A stretch of 6,738 bases of DNA from an uncultured Bacteroidales bacterium (lineage in GTDB: Bacteria; Bacteroidota; Bacteroidia; Bacteroidales; Bacteroidaceae), in the NCBI GenBank assembly GCA_945788445.1, contig CALZMA010000056.1:1-6738 (forward strand). Reading direction: 5' to 3'. Of this stretch, positions 1-6,502 are shown piece by piece (positions within the stretch are counted from its first letter, which is position 1; the number at the start of each line of letters is the position of its first letter). A program made the position numbers and the translations under genes. The notes under the pieces were generated by a model. The model ran no database searches and had not been told where the DNA came from. It saw only the letters and a program-made list of their open reading frames with translations.

Positions 1-450
1 GAGCAGTGCGCCGCCCGCCACGTCCCAACCGTCGTGCTTCTTCGCGTAGACGCGGCCCCAGGCCACGTAGCCCGCCACGGCATAGGCCGGCACGCCCCAT
101 TTCCAGCCGTAGCGGCGGCAGAGGAAGGTGGCCCCGTTGAACGCCACGGCCGAGTGGGTGCTGGGGAAGGCGTGGTGGCCCGAGCCGTCGGGGCGGTCTT
201 TCTCGACGAGAGCCTCGAGGGCATAGTTCGCCGCCAGGGTCGTGGCCGACGTGATGGCCCATTGCTTCATGCCCGCGCGGTCGTCGTCCAGCCAGGCTTT
301 CACCAGGCCCGTGGCTGAGGGCAGGAGGCAGAGCGCGTCGGTGGAACGGTCTACGAACTTCTTCTGCGCCGCCGCCGTGAGGCAGCAGGCGAAGGCGGCC
401 GCCCAAGCGGTGCTGCGCAGCAGGAGGAGGGAGGTACGGAGTGGCTTCAT
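1..450 (-). CDS. PAP2-family phosphatase, secreted or envelope, C-terminus outside window
   Basis: Reading the minus strand from the ATG at 450 gives 150 open codons to the window edge, so the C-terminus is missing. Residues 1-28 look like a signal peptide: a basic start (MKPLR), a Leu/Ala-rich core and a likely cleavage after TAAA before Gln29. The PAP2 (phosphatidic acid phosphatase type 2 / acid phosphatase) signature follows in order: RP at 86-87 (motif 1), PSTHS at 96-100 (motif 2, with the catalytic-type His99) and R133-x5-H139-x3-D143 (motif 3). Family members dephosphorylate phospholipid or undecaprenyl pyrophosphates, or small phosphoesters, outside the cytoplasm; the substrate here is unknown. 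The Lys expected seven residues before R86 is Glu79, although Lys84 lies close by. No other ATG lies in this frame back to about position 660, so the start is well determined. It is transcribed divergently from citrate synthase. The family is clear; the precise function is not. Confidence 0.86.
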   Translation of the reverse strand, partial: MKPLRTSLLLLRSTAWAAAFACCLTAAAQKKFVDRSTDALCLLPSATGLVKAWLDDDRAGMKQWAITSATTLAANYALEALVEKDRPDGSGHHAFPSTHSAVAFNGATFLCRRYGWKWGVPAYAVAGYVAWGRVYAKKHDGWDVAGGALL

Positions 451-515
451 GTGCGTATATATAATAAAGGAGTGGGAGCCGCAGCAGCTGTGCCGTGCGG
501 CGCGCGGCGGCGATG

Positions 516-523
516 CAAATGTA
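516..523 (-). promoter_or_regulatory. Candidate Bacteroidota -7 box for the PAP2 gene
   Basis: On the minus strand the bases read TACATTTG, an exact match to the Bacteroidota sigma-ABfr -7 consensus TAnnTTTG. It lies 65 bases upstream of the ATG at 450, which would give a leader of roughly 58 bases. I do not see a TTTG box about 20 bases further upstream, so the -33 element is weak or absent. This is a motif match only. Confidence 0.45.
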
Positions 524-599
524 GGACGAACCGCGCAGATAAGCCGCCGCCCGCCCGCGGATTTTGCATTTCCGAGGCAGAAATGCTGAATTGGACTGC

Positions 600-629
600 A
601 TAAAACAGCGATTTGCCCGTATAAAACAG
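600..629. repeat. Paired 9-base direct repeat ATAAAACAG, 21 bases apart
   Basis: ATAAAACAG occurs at 600-608 and again exactly at 621-629. A 21-base centre-to-centre distance is two helical turns, so both copies face the same side of the DNA. That is the geometry of a tandem site for a dimeric or oligomeric regulator. They lie 43 or more bases upstream of the candidate citrate synthase -7 box. The repeat is seen directly; a regulatory role is inference, and AT-rich spacer DNA can produce such repeats by chance. Confidence 0.35.
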
Positions 630-671
630 AAAAAGGGCGTTCGGTCTTAGGGCAGCATTTACATTTTGTTG

Positions 672-679
672 TATCTTCG
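672..679 (+). promoter_or_regulatory. gltA: Candidate -7 box for citrate synthase
   Basis: TATCTTCG differs from the Bacteroidota -7 consensus TAnnTTTG at one defined base. It would place the transcription start near 686, giving a leader of about 87 bases before the ATG at 773. No good TTTG element lies 19-21 bases upstream (TTAG at 647-650 is the nearest in place). An overlapping alternative is the TACATTTTG run at 660-668, which has one extra base. Confidence 0.35.
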
Positions 680-703
680 CCGCCGTTCCCAAACATTTTT
701 ACA

Positions 704-769
704 ATGCAAAAACGCGAGCACTCACAGAATGCTCAGACCAAGGATATACAGAAACATAGACACCAATAG
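704..769 (+). other. Possible 21-codon leader reading frame upstream of citrate synthase
   Basis: An ATG at 704 opens 21 codons (MQKREHSQNAQTKDIQKHRHQ minus its last residue is 20; the final codon is Gln) and stops with TAG at 767-769. That is three bases before, and in the same frame as, the citrate synthase ATG. If transcription starts near 686, this ATG is the first in the message. The peptide is very hydrophilic, rich in Gln, Lys and His, and has no run of one amino acid as in classical attenuator leaders. It may be translated and affect initiation downstream, or may simply be spacer sequence; I favour the latter. Confidence 0.2.
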
Positions 770-772
770 CGT

Positions 773-2122
773 ATGACGGACAAGAAGGACTATCTCATCT
801 ACAAGCTGGCCGACCGCATGAAGGGGTGCATCAAAATCGATGCCGACCTGTTCCGGAAACTCGACGTGAAGCGCGGACTGCGCAACGAGGACGGTACGGG
901 CGTGCTGGTGGGACTCACGAACATCGGTAACGTAGTCGGCTACGAACGCACCGCCGACGGACTCCTGCCCATCGACGGACGGCTCTACTTCCGCGGCTAC
1001 GAAATCGCAGACCTCACGCGTGCCATGCTCGAGGAAGAACGCTTCGGATTTGAGGAAGTGGCCTATCTGTTGCTCTCGGGAGGGCTTCCCGATGCCGAGG
1101 AGCTCGAACAGTTCCGCCTGCTCCTCGTGGACAACATGCCCCTCATGTCGAAAACCATGCTCAACATCGTGGAGCTCGAGGGCAGCGACATCATGAACAT
1201 CCTGGCACGCAGCGTGCTCGAACTCTATACCTACGACGAGAACCCCGACGACATCTCGCGCGACAACCTCATGCGCCAGAGCATCGAGCTCACGTCGAAA
1301 TTCCCCACCATCATCGCCTACGCCTACAACATGCTGCGGCACAAGATGCTCGGACGCTCGCTCCACATCCGCCACCCCAAGGAGGAATATTCGCTCGCCG
1401 AAAACTTCCTCTATATGCTCGTGGGCAACAACTACACGCGCCTCGATGCCCGAACGCTCGACCTGCTGCTCGTTCTGCAGGCCGAACACGGCGGCGGTAA
1501 CAACTCCACGTTCACCGTGCGCGTCACCTCCTCCACCTGCACCGACACCTATTCCTCCATCGCCGCCGGCATCGGTTCGCTCAAGGGCCCGAAACACGGC
1601 GGTGCCAACATCCGCGTGCATCACATGATTGAGCACCTCAAGGAGGTCATCACGGACTGGGAGGACGAGGGCGAAATCTTCCGCTACCTCTGCAAGATGG
1701 TGCGCAAGGAGGCCTACGACGGCAGCGGCCTCATCTACGGCATTGGCCACGCGGTCTACACCCTCTCCGACCCCCGCGCCGTGCTGCTCCGCGAGATGGC
1801 CGGCAAACTCGCCGCCGAAAAGGGACGCCTGAAGGAGTTCGAGCTGATGAAACGCATTGAACGCCTCGCCGTGCAGGCCGTCTACAGCGTGAAGGGCGAG
1901 GGCAAGAAGCTCTGCGCCAACGTCGACTTCTACTCCGGCTTCGTGTACGACCTCATCGGACTGCCCGAGGAAATCTACACGCCGCTCTTCGCGATGGCCC
2001 GTATCGTGGGCTGGTGCGCACACCGCAACGAGGAACTCTGCTTCAACGGACGCCGCATCATCCGCCCGGCCTACCGCTGTGTGGCCGACCCCTGCGACTA
2101 CATCCCCGTGGCCGAGCGGTAG
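773..2122 (+). CDS. gltA: Citrate synthase
   Basis: A 449-residue protein that condenses oxaloacetate and acetyl-CoA to citrate and CoA, the entry to the oxidative TCA branch and to 2-oxoglutarate and glutamate; cytoplasmic. The active site is complete: EHGGGNNSTFTVR at 238-250 (with H239), GPKHGGAN at 272-279 (catalytic His275), GIGHAVYTLSDPR at 323-335 (His326, Arg335), NVDFYSG at 383-389 (catalytic Asp385) and PLFAMARIVGWCAH at 404-417 (Arg410). These match the His-His-Asp triad of type I and II citrate synthases. The N-terminal LYFRGYEIADL (71-81) is the usual substrate-domain entry. The start at 773 is fixed by an in-frame TAG at 767-769 and fits the family N-terminus. 2-Methylcitrate synthase is a close relative, but no prp genes are nearby. 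Length is slightly above the 430 or so of the E. coli enzyme and normal for Bacteroidota. No clear intrinsic terminator follows. Confidence 0.96.
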   Translation: MTDKKDYLIYKLADRMKGCIKIDADLFRKLDVKRGLRNEDGTGVLVGLTNIGNVVGYERTADGLLPIDGRLYFRGYEIADLTRAMLEEERFGFEEVAYLLLSGGLPDAEELEQFRLLLVDNMPLMSKTMLNIVELEGSDIMNILARSVLELYTYDENPDDISRDNLMRQSIELTSKFPTIIAYAYNMLRHKMLGRSLHIRHPKEEYSLAENFLYMLVGNNYTRLDARTLDLLLVLQAEHGGGNNSTFTVRVTSSTCTDTYSSIAAGIGSLKGPKHGGANIRVHHMIEHLKEVITDWEDEGEIFRYLCKMVRKEAYDGSGLIYGIGHAVYTLSDPRAVLLREMAGKLAAEKGRLKEFELMKRIERLAVQAVYSVKGEGKKLCANVDFYSGFVYDLIGLPEEIYTPLFAMARIVGWCAHRNEELCFNGRRIIRPAYRCVADPCDYIPVAER

Positions 2123-2129
2123 CCGGCGC

Positions 2130-2151
2130 GGGGGCGCAGCGCATTTCCCCC
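2130..2151 (+). other. gltA: Weak hairpin after citrate synthase
   Basis: GGGGG at 2130-2134 can pair with CCCCC at 2147-2151 across a 12-base loop, starting eight bases after the stop codon. No T-run follows (the next bases are AAAG), so it is a poor intrinsic terminator. It may act as a 3' end stabiliser or be chance in GC-rich sequence. The rest of the 136-base gap contains a near repeat, TGCACAGAG (2167-2175) and TGCACAAAG (2184-2192), and the purB promoter candidate. Confidence 0.25.
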
Positions 2152-2216
2152 AAAGAAAACTTCGCTTGCACAGAGAAAAAGTCTGCACAAAGAATTACGC
2201 ATTCAACAAGAATACC

Positions 2217-2224
2217 TATTTTTG
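2217..2224 (+). promoter_or_regulatory. purB: Candidate Bacteroidota -7 box for purB
   Basis: TATTTTTG is an exact match to TAnnTTTG and lies 34 bases upstream of the purB ATG, predicting a short leader of about 28 bases. The surrounding 2160-2258 stretch is much AT-richer than the genes on either side, as expected for a promoter. No clear -33 TTTG is visible at the right distance. It suggests purB can be transcribed independently of citrate synthase. Confidence 0.5.
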
Positions 2225-2258
2225 CGCCCGTATTACTTACTCACACCTTAAAAACCGA

Positions 2259-3605
2259 ATGGAACTGGATATCCTCACCGCTGTTTCGCCCGTCGATGGG
2301 CGCTATCGTTCTAAAACCGAAGCCCTCGCTCCTTACTTCTCCGAATACGCACTGATGAAGTACAGGGTGCGCGTTGAAATAGAGTATTTCATTACCCTCT
2401 GCGAACTTCCCTTGCCCCAGCTGGCCGATTTCCCCAAAGCACATTTTGCCACGCTCCGCGGTTTCTACGAGAACTTCTCCGAAGCCGACGCTGCACGCGT
2501 GAAGGAGATTGAAAGCGTCACGAACCACGACGTGAAGGCCATCGAGTACTTCATCAAGGAGCAGCTCGACAAGGTGGGCGGCATGGATGCCTACAAGGAG
2601 TTCGTACACTTCGGCCTCACCTCGCAGGATATCAACAACACGTCCTTCCCCCTCATGCTCAAGGAAGCCGTGGAGCAGGTTTACCTCCCGCTGCTCCAGG
2701 AGCTCATCGACCAGCTCAACGAGTATGCCGAAGCCTGGAAGGACATCCCCATGCTGGCCAAGACCCACGGACAGCCCGCCTCGCCCACGCGTCTCGGCAA
2801 GGAGGTGAAAGTGTTCGCCTACCGCCTCGAACGCCAGGTGGAGCTGCTCAAGGCTTGCCCCCATTCGGCCAAGTTCGGCGGAGCCACGGGTAACTACAAC
2901 GCCCACCACGTGGCCTATCCCGCCTACGACTGGAAGGCCTTCGGCGACCGCTTCGTGAGCGAGAAGCTCGGCCTCCAGCGCGAAGCCTACACCACGCAGA
3001 TCAGCAACTACGACAATATGGCCGCGCTCTTCGACGCCATGAAGCGCATCCACACCATCGTCATCGACATGGACCGCGACTTCTGGCAGTACGTCTCCAT
3101 GGAGTACTTCAAGCAGCGCATCAAGCAGGGCGAAGTCGGCTCCAGCGCCATGCCCCACAAGGTGAACCCCATCGACTTCGAGAACTCCGAAGGCAACCTC
3201 GGCCTGGCCAACGCCCTGCTCGAGCACCTGAGCCGCAAGCTCCCCATCAGCCGCCTCCAGCGCGACCTCACGGACTCTACCGTCATCCGCAACATCGGCG
3301 TACCCATGGGCCACGCGCTCATCGCCTTCCACAGCTCGCTCAAGGGCCTGCGCAAGCTCCTGCTCCACGAGGAGAGCATCGCCGCCGACCTCGACAACTG
3401 CTGGGCAGTCGTGGCCGAGGCCATCCAGACGGTGCTCCGCCGCGAAGCCTACCCCCATCCCTACGAAGCACTCAAGGCGCTCACCCGCACCAACGAGGCC
3501 ATCACACCCGAGCGCATCCGCGAGTTCATCGACACGCTCGAAGTGAGCGACGCCGTGAAGGAAGAACTCCGCGCCATCACGCCCCACAACTACACGGGCA
3601 TCTAA
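2259..3605 (+). CDS. purB: Adenylosuccinate lyase
   Basis: A 448-residue enzyme of the fumarase/aspartase superfamily. It removes fumarate from SAICAR (to AICAR, step 8 of IMP synthesis) and from adenylosuccinate (to AMP); a cytoplasmic homotetramer in known cases. Visible landmarks: N-terminal SPVDGRY (10-16), TNHDVKA (88-94), HFGLTSQDINNTS (117-129), KTHGQPASPTRLGKE (168-182, general-acid His170), the superfamily signature GSSAMPHKVNP (294-304, catalytic Ser295/296 region on the mobile loop) and RDLTDSTVIRNIG (335-347). Sequence and length resemble the E. coli-type PurB (456 residues) rather than the shorter B. subtilis type. The frame is open back to 2079 inside citrate synthase, but the family N-terminus (MELDILTAVSPVDGRY) fixes the ATG at 2259. 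No Shine-Dalgarno is present; the upstream sequence is A-rich. Followed after 79 bases by the pseudouridine synthase on the same strand. Confidence 0.97.
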   Translation: MELDILTAVSPVDGRYRSKTEALAPYFSEYALMKYRVRVEIEYFITLCELPLPQLADFPKAHFATLRGFYENFSEADAARVKEIESVTNHDVKAIEYFIKEQLDKVGGMDAYKEFVHFGLTSQDINNTSFPLMLKEAVEQVYLPLLQELIDQLNEYAEAWKDIPMLAKTHGQPASPTRLGKEVKVFAYRLERQVELLKACPHSAKFGGATGNYNAHHVAYPAYDWKAFGDRFVSEKLGLQREAYTTQISNYDNMAALFDAMKRIHTIVIDMDRDFWQYVSMEYFKQRIKQGEVGSSAMPHKVNPIDFENSEGNLGLANALLEHLSRKLPISRLQRDLTDSTVIRNIGVPMGHALIAFHSSLKGLRKLLLHEESIAADLDNCWAVVAEAIQTVLRREAYPHPYEALKALTRTNEAITPERIREFIDTLEVSDAVKEELRAITPHNYTGI

Positions 3606-3613
3606 CAGCAAAT

Positions 3614-3644
3614 CCGAATACCATTACTGCATTCGGGAGAATGC
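3614..3644 (+). other. Two overlapping hairpins between purB and the pseudouridine synthase
   Basis: GCATTC (3629-3634) and GAATGC (3639-3644) form a perfect 6-bp stem closing GGGA, a GNRA-type tetraloop. Alternatively, CCGAAT (3614-3619) pairs perfectly with ATTCGG (3631-3636) across 11 bases. The two stems share 3631-3636 and cannot form together. The first stem is followed only by TTTC, so it is at best a weak terminator. Downstream there is a TTATCAA direct repeat (3656-3662 and 3665-3671). No good -7 box is visible before the next gene, so co-transcription with purB is plausible. Confidence 0.35.
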
Positions 3645-3684
3645 TTTCACACCATTTATCAACCTTATCAAAAACAACTGAAAC

Positions 3685-4992
3685 ATGAGTGACGATTTCA
3701 TGAACAACAACAGCCAAGGCCGTGACGGCTACAGCTGGAAGAAAGAGGAAAATGGCAAACCGAACAGACCGCAGGGCAGTGGCCACACGCCGCGTCCCCG
3801 CATCAACCGCAACTTCCGCCCCGCCGGAAGCAGCGAATACAGTTCGCAGGGCTCTTCCGCGTCCAGCAGCTACTCCGCCCCGCGCGGCTACCGCTCCGAG
3901 GGCGGCTACTCTTCTTCCCGCAGCTACGGCTCCGACAACCGCCGCCAGGGCGGCTACCAGCCCCGCGAAAACCGCTGGGGCAAGTCGCGCTACGGTGCCG
4001 GCGAGAACCAGGGCTGGCAGCCCCGTCCGCAGCGCCAGGGCTATTCGCCCCGCTACAACGCCGCAGGCGAAATGAACGAAACCGAAGGCGGCTTCCAGCC
4101 CCGCCGCCAGCAGGGTGGCTACCAGCAGCGCGGTGGCCAGGGCGGCTACCGTCAGCGCTTCAGCAACGGCGGCGGCTACAACCGTCCGCAGCAGCGCCGC
4201 GGCGGCTACGACCAGCACGCCAAGTATTCCCAGAAGAAGCGCCTCGAGTACAAGGAGGAGAACTACGACCCCACGGTGCCCATGCGCCTCAACAAGTTCT
4301 TGGCCAACGCCGGCGTCTGCTCCCGCCGCGATGCCGACAAGTATATCGAAGCCGGCGTGGTGAGCGTGAACGGAACCGTAGTCACTGAACTCGGCGCCAA
4401 GGTGCTCCGCACGGACGAAATCCGTTTCCACGAGAACCTCGTGAAGCTCGAGAAGAAGGTCTACGTGCTCCTCAACAAGCCCAAGGGCTACGTGACGACG
4501 AGCGAGGACCCGCAGAACCGCAAGACCGTGATGGACCTCGTGCAGAACGCCTGCCCCGAGCGCATCTACCCCGTCGGCCGCCTCGACCGCAACACCACGG
4601 GCGTGCTGCTCCTCACCAACGACGGCGAAATGGCCTCCAAGCTCACGCACCCCAAGTTCCTCAAGAAGAAAATCTACCACGTGACCACCGACCACAGCGT
4701 CAGCGCCGCCGACATCCAGCGCATCGCTGAGGGCATCACGCTCGACGACGGTCTCATCAAGGCCGATGCCATCGAATACGCACACGCCACCGACAAGAAG
4801 CAGGTGGGCATCGAAATCCACAGCGGCAAGAACCGCATCGTGCGCCGTATCTTCGAAAGCCTCGGCTACCACGTGACGAAACTCGACCGCGTCTACTTCG
4901 CAGGTCTCACCAAGAAGAACGTACGCCGCGGCGACTGGCGCTACCTCACCGAGAAGGAAGTGCAGATGCTCCGCATGGGCGCTTTTGAATAA
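3685..4992 (+). CDS. rluB: RsuA/RluB-family rRNA pseudouridine synthase with long low-complexity N-terminus
   Basis: A 435-residue protein whose enzyme part is only the last 236 residues or so. An S4 RNA-binding domain lies at about 200-240 (MRLNKFLANAGVCSRRDADK and onward). The catalytic domain follows: LLNKPKGYVTT (262-272), GRLDRNTTGVLLLTNDG (298-314, catalytic Asp301), THPKFLKKKIYHV (321-333) and HSGKNRIVRRIFESLGY (379-395). Such enzymes isomerise one uridine in 23S (RluB, RluE, RluF) or 16S (RsuA) rRNA. RluB is the best guess because S4-bearing Bacteroidota proteins of this kind are usually named so; the target base is not shown by sequence. Residues 1-195 are a Gly/Arg/Gln/Ser/Tyr-rich tail, probably disordered, absent from E. 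coli RluB. The ATG at 3685 follows an A-rich stretch with no Shine-Dalgarno. Lies 79 bases after purB and 100 bases before asnS, all on the same strand. Confidence 0.92.
   Translation: MSDDFMNNNSQGRDGYSWKKEENGKPNRPQGSGHTPRPRINRNFRPAGSSEYSSQGSSASSSYSAPRGYRSEGGYSSSRSYGSDNRRQGGYQPRENRWGKSRYGAGENQGWQPRPQRQGYSPRYNAAGEMNETEGGFQPRRQQGGYQQRGGQGGYRQRFSNGGGYNRPQQRRGGYDQHAKYSQKKRLEYKEENYDPTVPMRLNKFLANAGVCSRRDADKYIEAGVVSVNGTVVTELGAKVLRTDEIRFHENLVKLEKKVYVLLNKPKGYVTTSEDPQNRKTVMDLVQNACPERIYPVGRLDRNTTGVLLLTNDGEMASKLTHPKFLKKKIYHVTTDHSVSAADIQRIAEGITLDDGLIKADAIEYAHATDKKQVGIEIHSGKNRIVRRIFESLGYHVTKLDRVYFAGLTKKNVRRGDWRYLTEKEVQMLRMGAFE
3775..4224 (+). repeat. rluB: Degenerate GGY/RQGGYQPR low-complexity coding repeat
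   Basis: This encodes residues 31-180 of the pseudouridine synthase. By my count the 150 residues include 29 Gly, 23 Arg, 13 Tyr, 3 Phe and 2 Trp but only 2 Lys. GGY occurs six times (starting at residues 73, 89, 144, 153, 163 and 173) and GGF once (135). The last three GGY are about 10 residues apart, and RQGGYQPR-like phrases recur around 87-94, 117-123 and 141-147. This is a degenerate tandem repeat at DNA level too (GGCGGCTACC and variants). The composition resembles RGG/prion-like RNA-binding tails; function is inference. Confidence 0.75.
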
Positions 4993-5004
4993 CCGAAAAA
5001 TCCA

Positions 5005-5052
5005 GTCGGGCAGGGCAGAGGCTGCGCAACCGCGGCTTCGCTCCTGCCTGAC
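5005..5052 (+). other. Strong long hairpin in the rluB-asnS gap (candidate leader or terminator structure)
   Basis: Outer arms GTCGGGCAGG (5005-5014) and CCTGCCTGAC (5043-5052) pair over 10 bases with one G-U. The stem continues with G5015-U5042, a 2x2 mismatch (CA/CG), GAG/UUC pairs (one G-U), then GCTGCG (5021-5026) with CGCGGC (5031-5036) closing a CAAC loop. In total about 20 pairs in 48 bases. It starts 12 bases after the rluB stop and ends 40 bases before the asnS start. No T-run follows directly, so it is not a textbook intrinsic terminator. It could terminate or protect the rluB message, or act in the asnS leader. Confidence 0.6.
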
Positions 5053-5067
5053 TTGCCGTTTTGGCAA
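5053..5067 (+). other. Second small hairpin next to the asnS leader hairpin
   Basis: TTGCC (5053-5057) and GGCAA (5063-5067) form a perfect 5-bp stem around GTTTT, immediately after the large hairpin at 5005-5052. Together they could stack as tandem stems, leaving 25 unpaired, A-rich bases before the asnS ATG. The stem is short and alone is only weakly significant. Confidence 0.4.
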
Positions 5068-5092
5068 TGGAACATAGATTACTTACAACACG

Positions 5093-6487
5093 ATGCAAAG
5101 AACAAAAATAGTAGACTTACTCCGTCGCACAGACTTCGGGGCAACCGTATGTGTGAAAGGCTGGGTGCGCACGCGCCGCGGCAGCAAATCCGTTAACTTC
5201 ATTGCACTGAACGACGGCAGCACCATCCTCAACGTGCAGGTGGTGGCCGACGTGGAGAAGTTCGACCCCGAGATGCTCAAGCTCATCACTACGGGTGCCT
5301 GCCTCGCCGTGGAAGGTACGCTCGTGGAGAGCCAGGGCGCCGGCCAGAGCGTGGAGGTGCAGGCAACCGCCATCGAAGTGCTCGGCACCTGCGGCAGCGA
5401 CTACCCGATGCAGAAGAAGGGACAGACCTTCGAGTATATGCGCCAGCACGCCCACATGCGCTTGCGCACGAACACCTTCGGCGCCGTCTTCCGCATCCGT
5501 CACAATATGGCGATGGCCATCCACCGCTACTTCCACGAGCATGGCTTCTTCTACTTCAACACGCCCATCATCACAGCCTCCGACTGCGAGGGCGCAGGCC
5601 AGATGTTCCAGGTGACGACGCAGAACCTCTACGACCTGAAGCACACCGAGGACGGCAAGATTGACTATTCGAACGACTTCTTCGGCAAGACCACTTCCCT
5701 CACCGTGAGCGGACAGCTCGAGGGCGAGCTCGGCGCCACGGCACTCGGTGCCATCTACACCTTCGGCCCCACCTTCCGCGCCGAAAACTCCAACACGCCG
5801 CGCCACCTCGCCGAGTTCTGGATGATTGAGCCCGAAGTGGCCTTCTACGACATCAATGACAACATGGACCTCGCCGAGGACTTCATCAAGTACTGCGTGC
5901 GCTGGGCCTTGGACAACTGCCAGGACGACCTCGCCTTCCTCAACAAGATGGTGGACAAGACGCTCCTCGACCGTCTCCACTTTGTCGTGGAGCACGACTT
6001 CGTGCGCCTCACCTACACCGAGGGTATCAAAATCCTCGAGGAGGCCATCGCCGGCGGACGCAAGTTTGAGTTCCCCGTACATTGGGGCATCGACCTCGCC
6101 AGCGAGCACGAGCGCTATCTCGTGGAGGAACACTTCAAGAAACCCGTTATCCTCACGGACTACCCGAAGGAAATCAAGGCTTTCTACATGAAGCTGAACG
6201 AAGACGGCAAGACCGTGCGCGCCATGGACGTGCTCTTCCCGCAAATCGGCGAAATCATCGGCGGCTCGGAGCGCGAAGAGAGCTACGAGAAGCTCATGGC
6301 ACGCATCGAGGAACTGGACATCCCGATGAAGGACATGTGGTGGTATCTCGACACCCGCCGCTTCGGCACCTGCCCCCACTCCGGCTTCGGCCTCGGCTTC
6401 GAGCGCCTCATCCTCTTCGTGACGGGTATGCAGAACATCCGCGACGTCATTCCCTTCCCCCGCACCCCGAAGTCGGCCGACTTTTAG
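5093..6487 (+). CDS. asnS: Asparaginyl-tRNA synthetase
   Basis: A 464-residue class IIb aminoacyl-tRNA synthetase that activates Asn with ATP and charges tRNA-Asn in the cytoplasm; near the 466 residues of E. coli AsnRS. The N-terminal OB-fold anticodon-binding domain spans about 18-100 ([24 protein letters not shown] begins it). The catalytic core follows: motif 1 around [20 protein letters not shown] (152-171), motif 2 [20 protein letters not shown] (227-246) and motif 3 [15 protein letters not shown] (431-445). The [20 protein letters not shown] form and the GQLEGE stretch (207-212) are AsnRS-like rather than AspRS-like. The first codons (AGA, ACA, ATA, GTA, TTA) are A/T-rich and unlike the rest of the gene, which fits initiation without a Shine-Dalgarno. 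The preceding hairpin pair could regulate it. No clear terminator follows; repeats begin 15 bases after the stop. Confidence 0.98.
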   Translation: MQRTKIVDLLRRTDFGATVCVKGWVRTRRGSKSVNFIALNDGSTILNVQVVADVEKFDPEMLKLITTGACLAVEGTLVESQGAGQSVEVQATAIEVLGTCGSDYPMQKKGQTFEYMRQHAHMRLRTNTFGAVFRIRHNMAMAIHRYFHEHGFFYFNTPIITASDCEGAGQMFQVTTQNLYDLKHTEDGKIDYSNDFFGKTTSLTVSGQLEGELGATALGAIYTFGPTFRAENSNTPRHLAEFWMIEPEVAFYDINDNMDLAEDFIKYCVRWALDNCQDDLAFLNKMVDKTLLDRLHFVVEHDFVRLTYTEGIKILEEAIAGGRKFEFPVHWGIDLASEHERYLVEEHFKKPVILTDYPKEIKAFYMKLNEDGKTVRAMDVLFPQIGEIIGGSEREESYEKLMARIEELDIPMKDMWWYLDTRRFGTCPHSGFGLGFERLILFVTGMQNIRDVIPFPRTPKSADF

Positions 6488-6502
6488 GCGGTTCGCGCAA
6501 CA

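Larger units (their letters stand above)
451..772. other. Divergent intergenic region between PAP2 gene and citrate synthase
   Basis: These 322 bases hold no convincing protein gene. The half near the PAP2 gene is GC-rich (about 480-560) and the half near citrate synthase is AT-richer (about 590-770), as expected where the main promoter faces right. It contains a -7 box for each direction, a pair of ATAAAACAG direct repeats 21 bases apart, and a 21-codon leader reading frame ending three bases before the citrate synthase start. An open frame on the minus strand (447-692) overlaps the PAP2 start in another frame and has no recognisable protein features. Confidence 0.7.

Noticed and set aside
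34..589. Plus-strand open frames at 34-318 and 242-589
   Set aside because: They run opposite the PAP2 gene, whose signal peptide and three catalytic motifs on the minus strand are convincing.
2079..2258. An upstream start for purB at 2079, adding 60 residues
   Set aside because: It overlaps citrate synthase, crosses the candidate promoter, and the added sequence has no family match; MELDILTAVSPVDGRY at 2259 is the normal PurB N-terminus.
5003..5070. tRNA-like sequence (GGCTTCGCTCC resembles a T-arm)
   Set aside because: The region folds as one long hairpin; it has no acceptor stem, anticodon arm or D-arm at the proper distances.
4993..5092. T-box riboswitch upstream of asnS
   Set aside because: The 100-base spacer is too short, with no visible T-box sequence, specifier stem or terminator with U-run.
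722..6379. Long minus-strand open frames opposite all four plus-strand genes (722-2188, 2241-3611, 3577-5067, 5117-6379)
   Set aside because: Each is exactly codon-aligned with the sense gene. Antisense stops in that register require TTA, CTA or TCA sense codons, which this codon bias almost avoids. Their translations are His/Val/Glu/Ala-rich with no recognisable domains.
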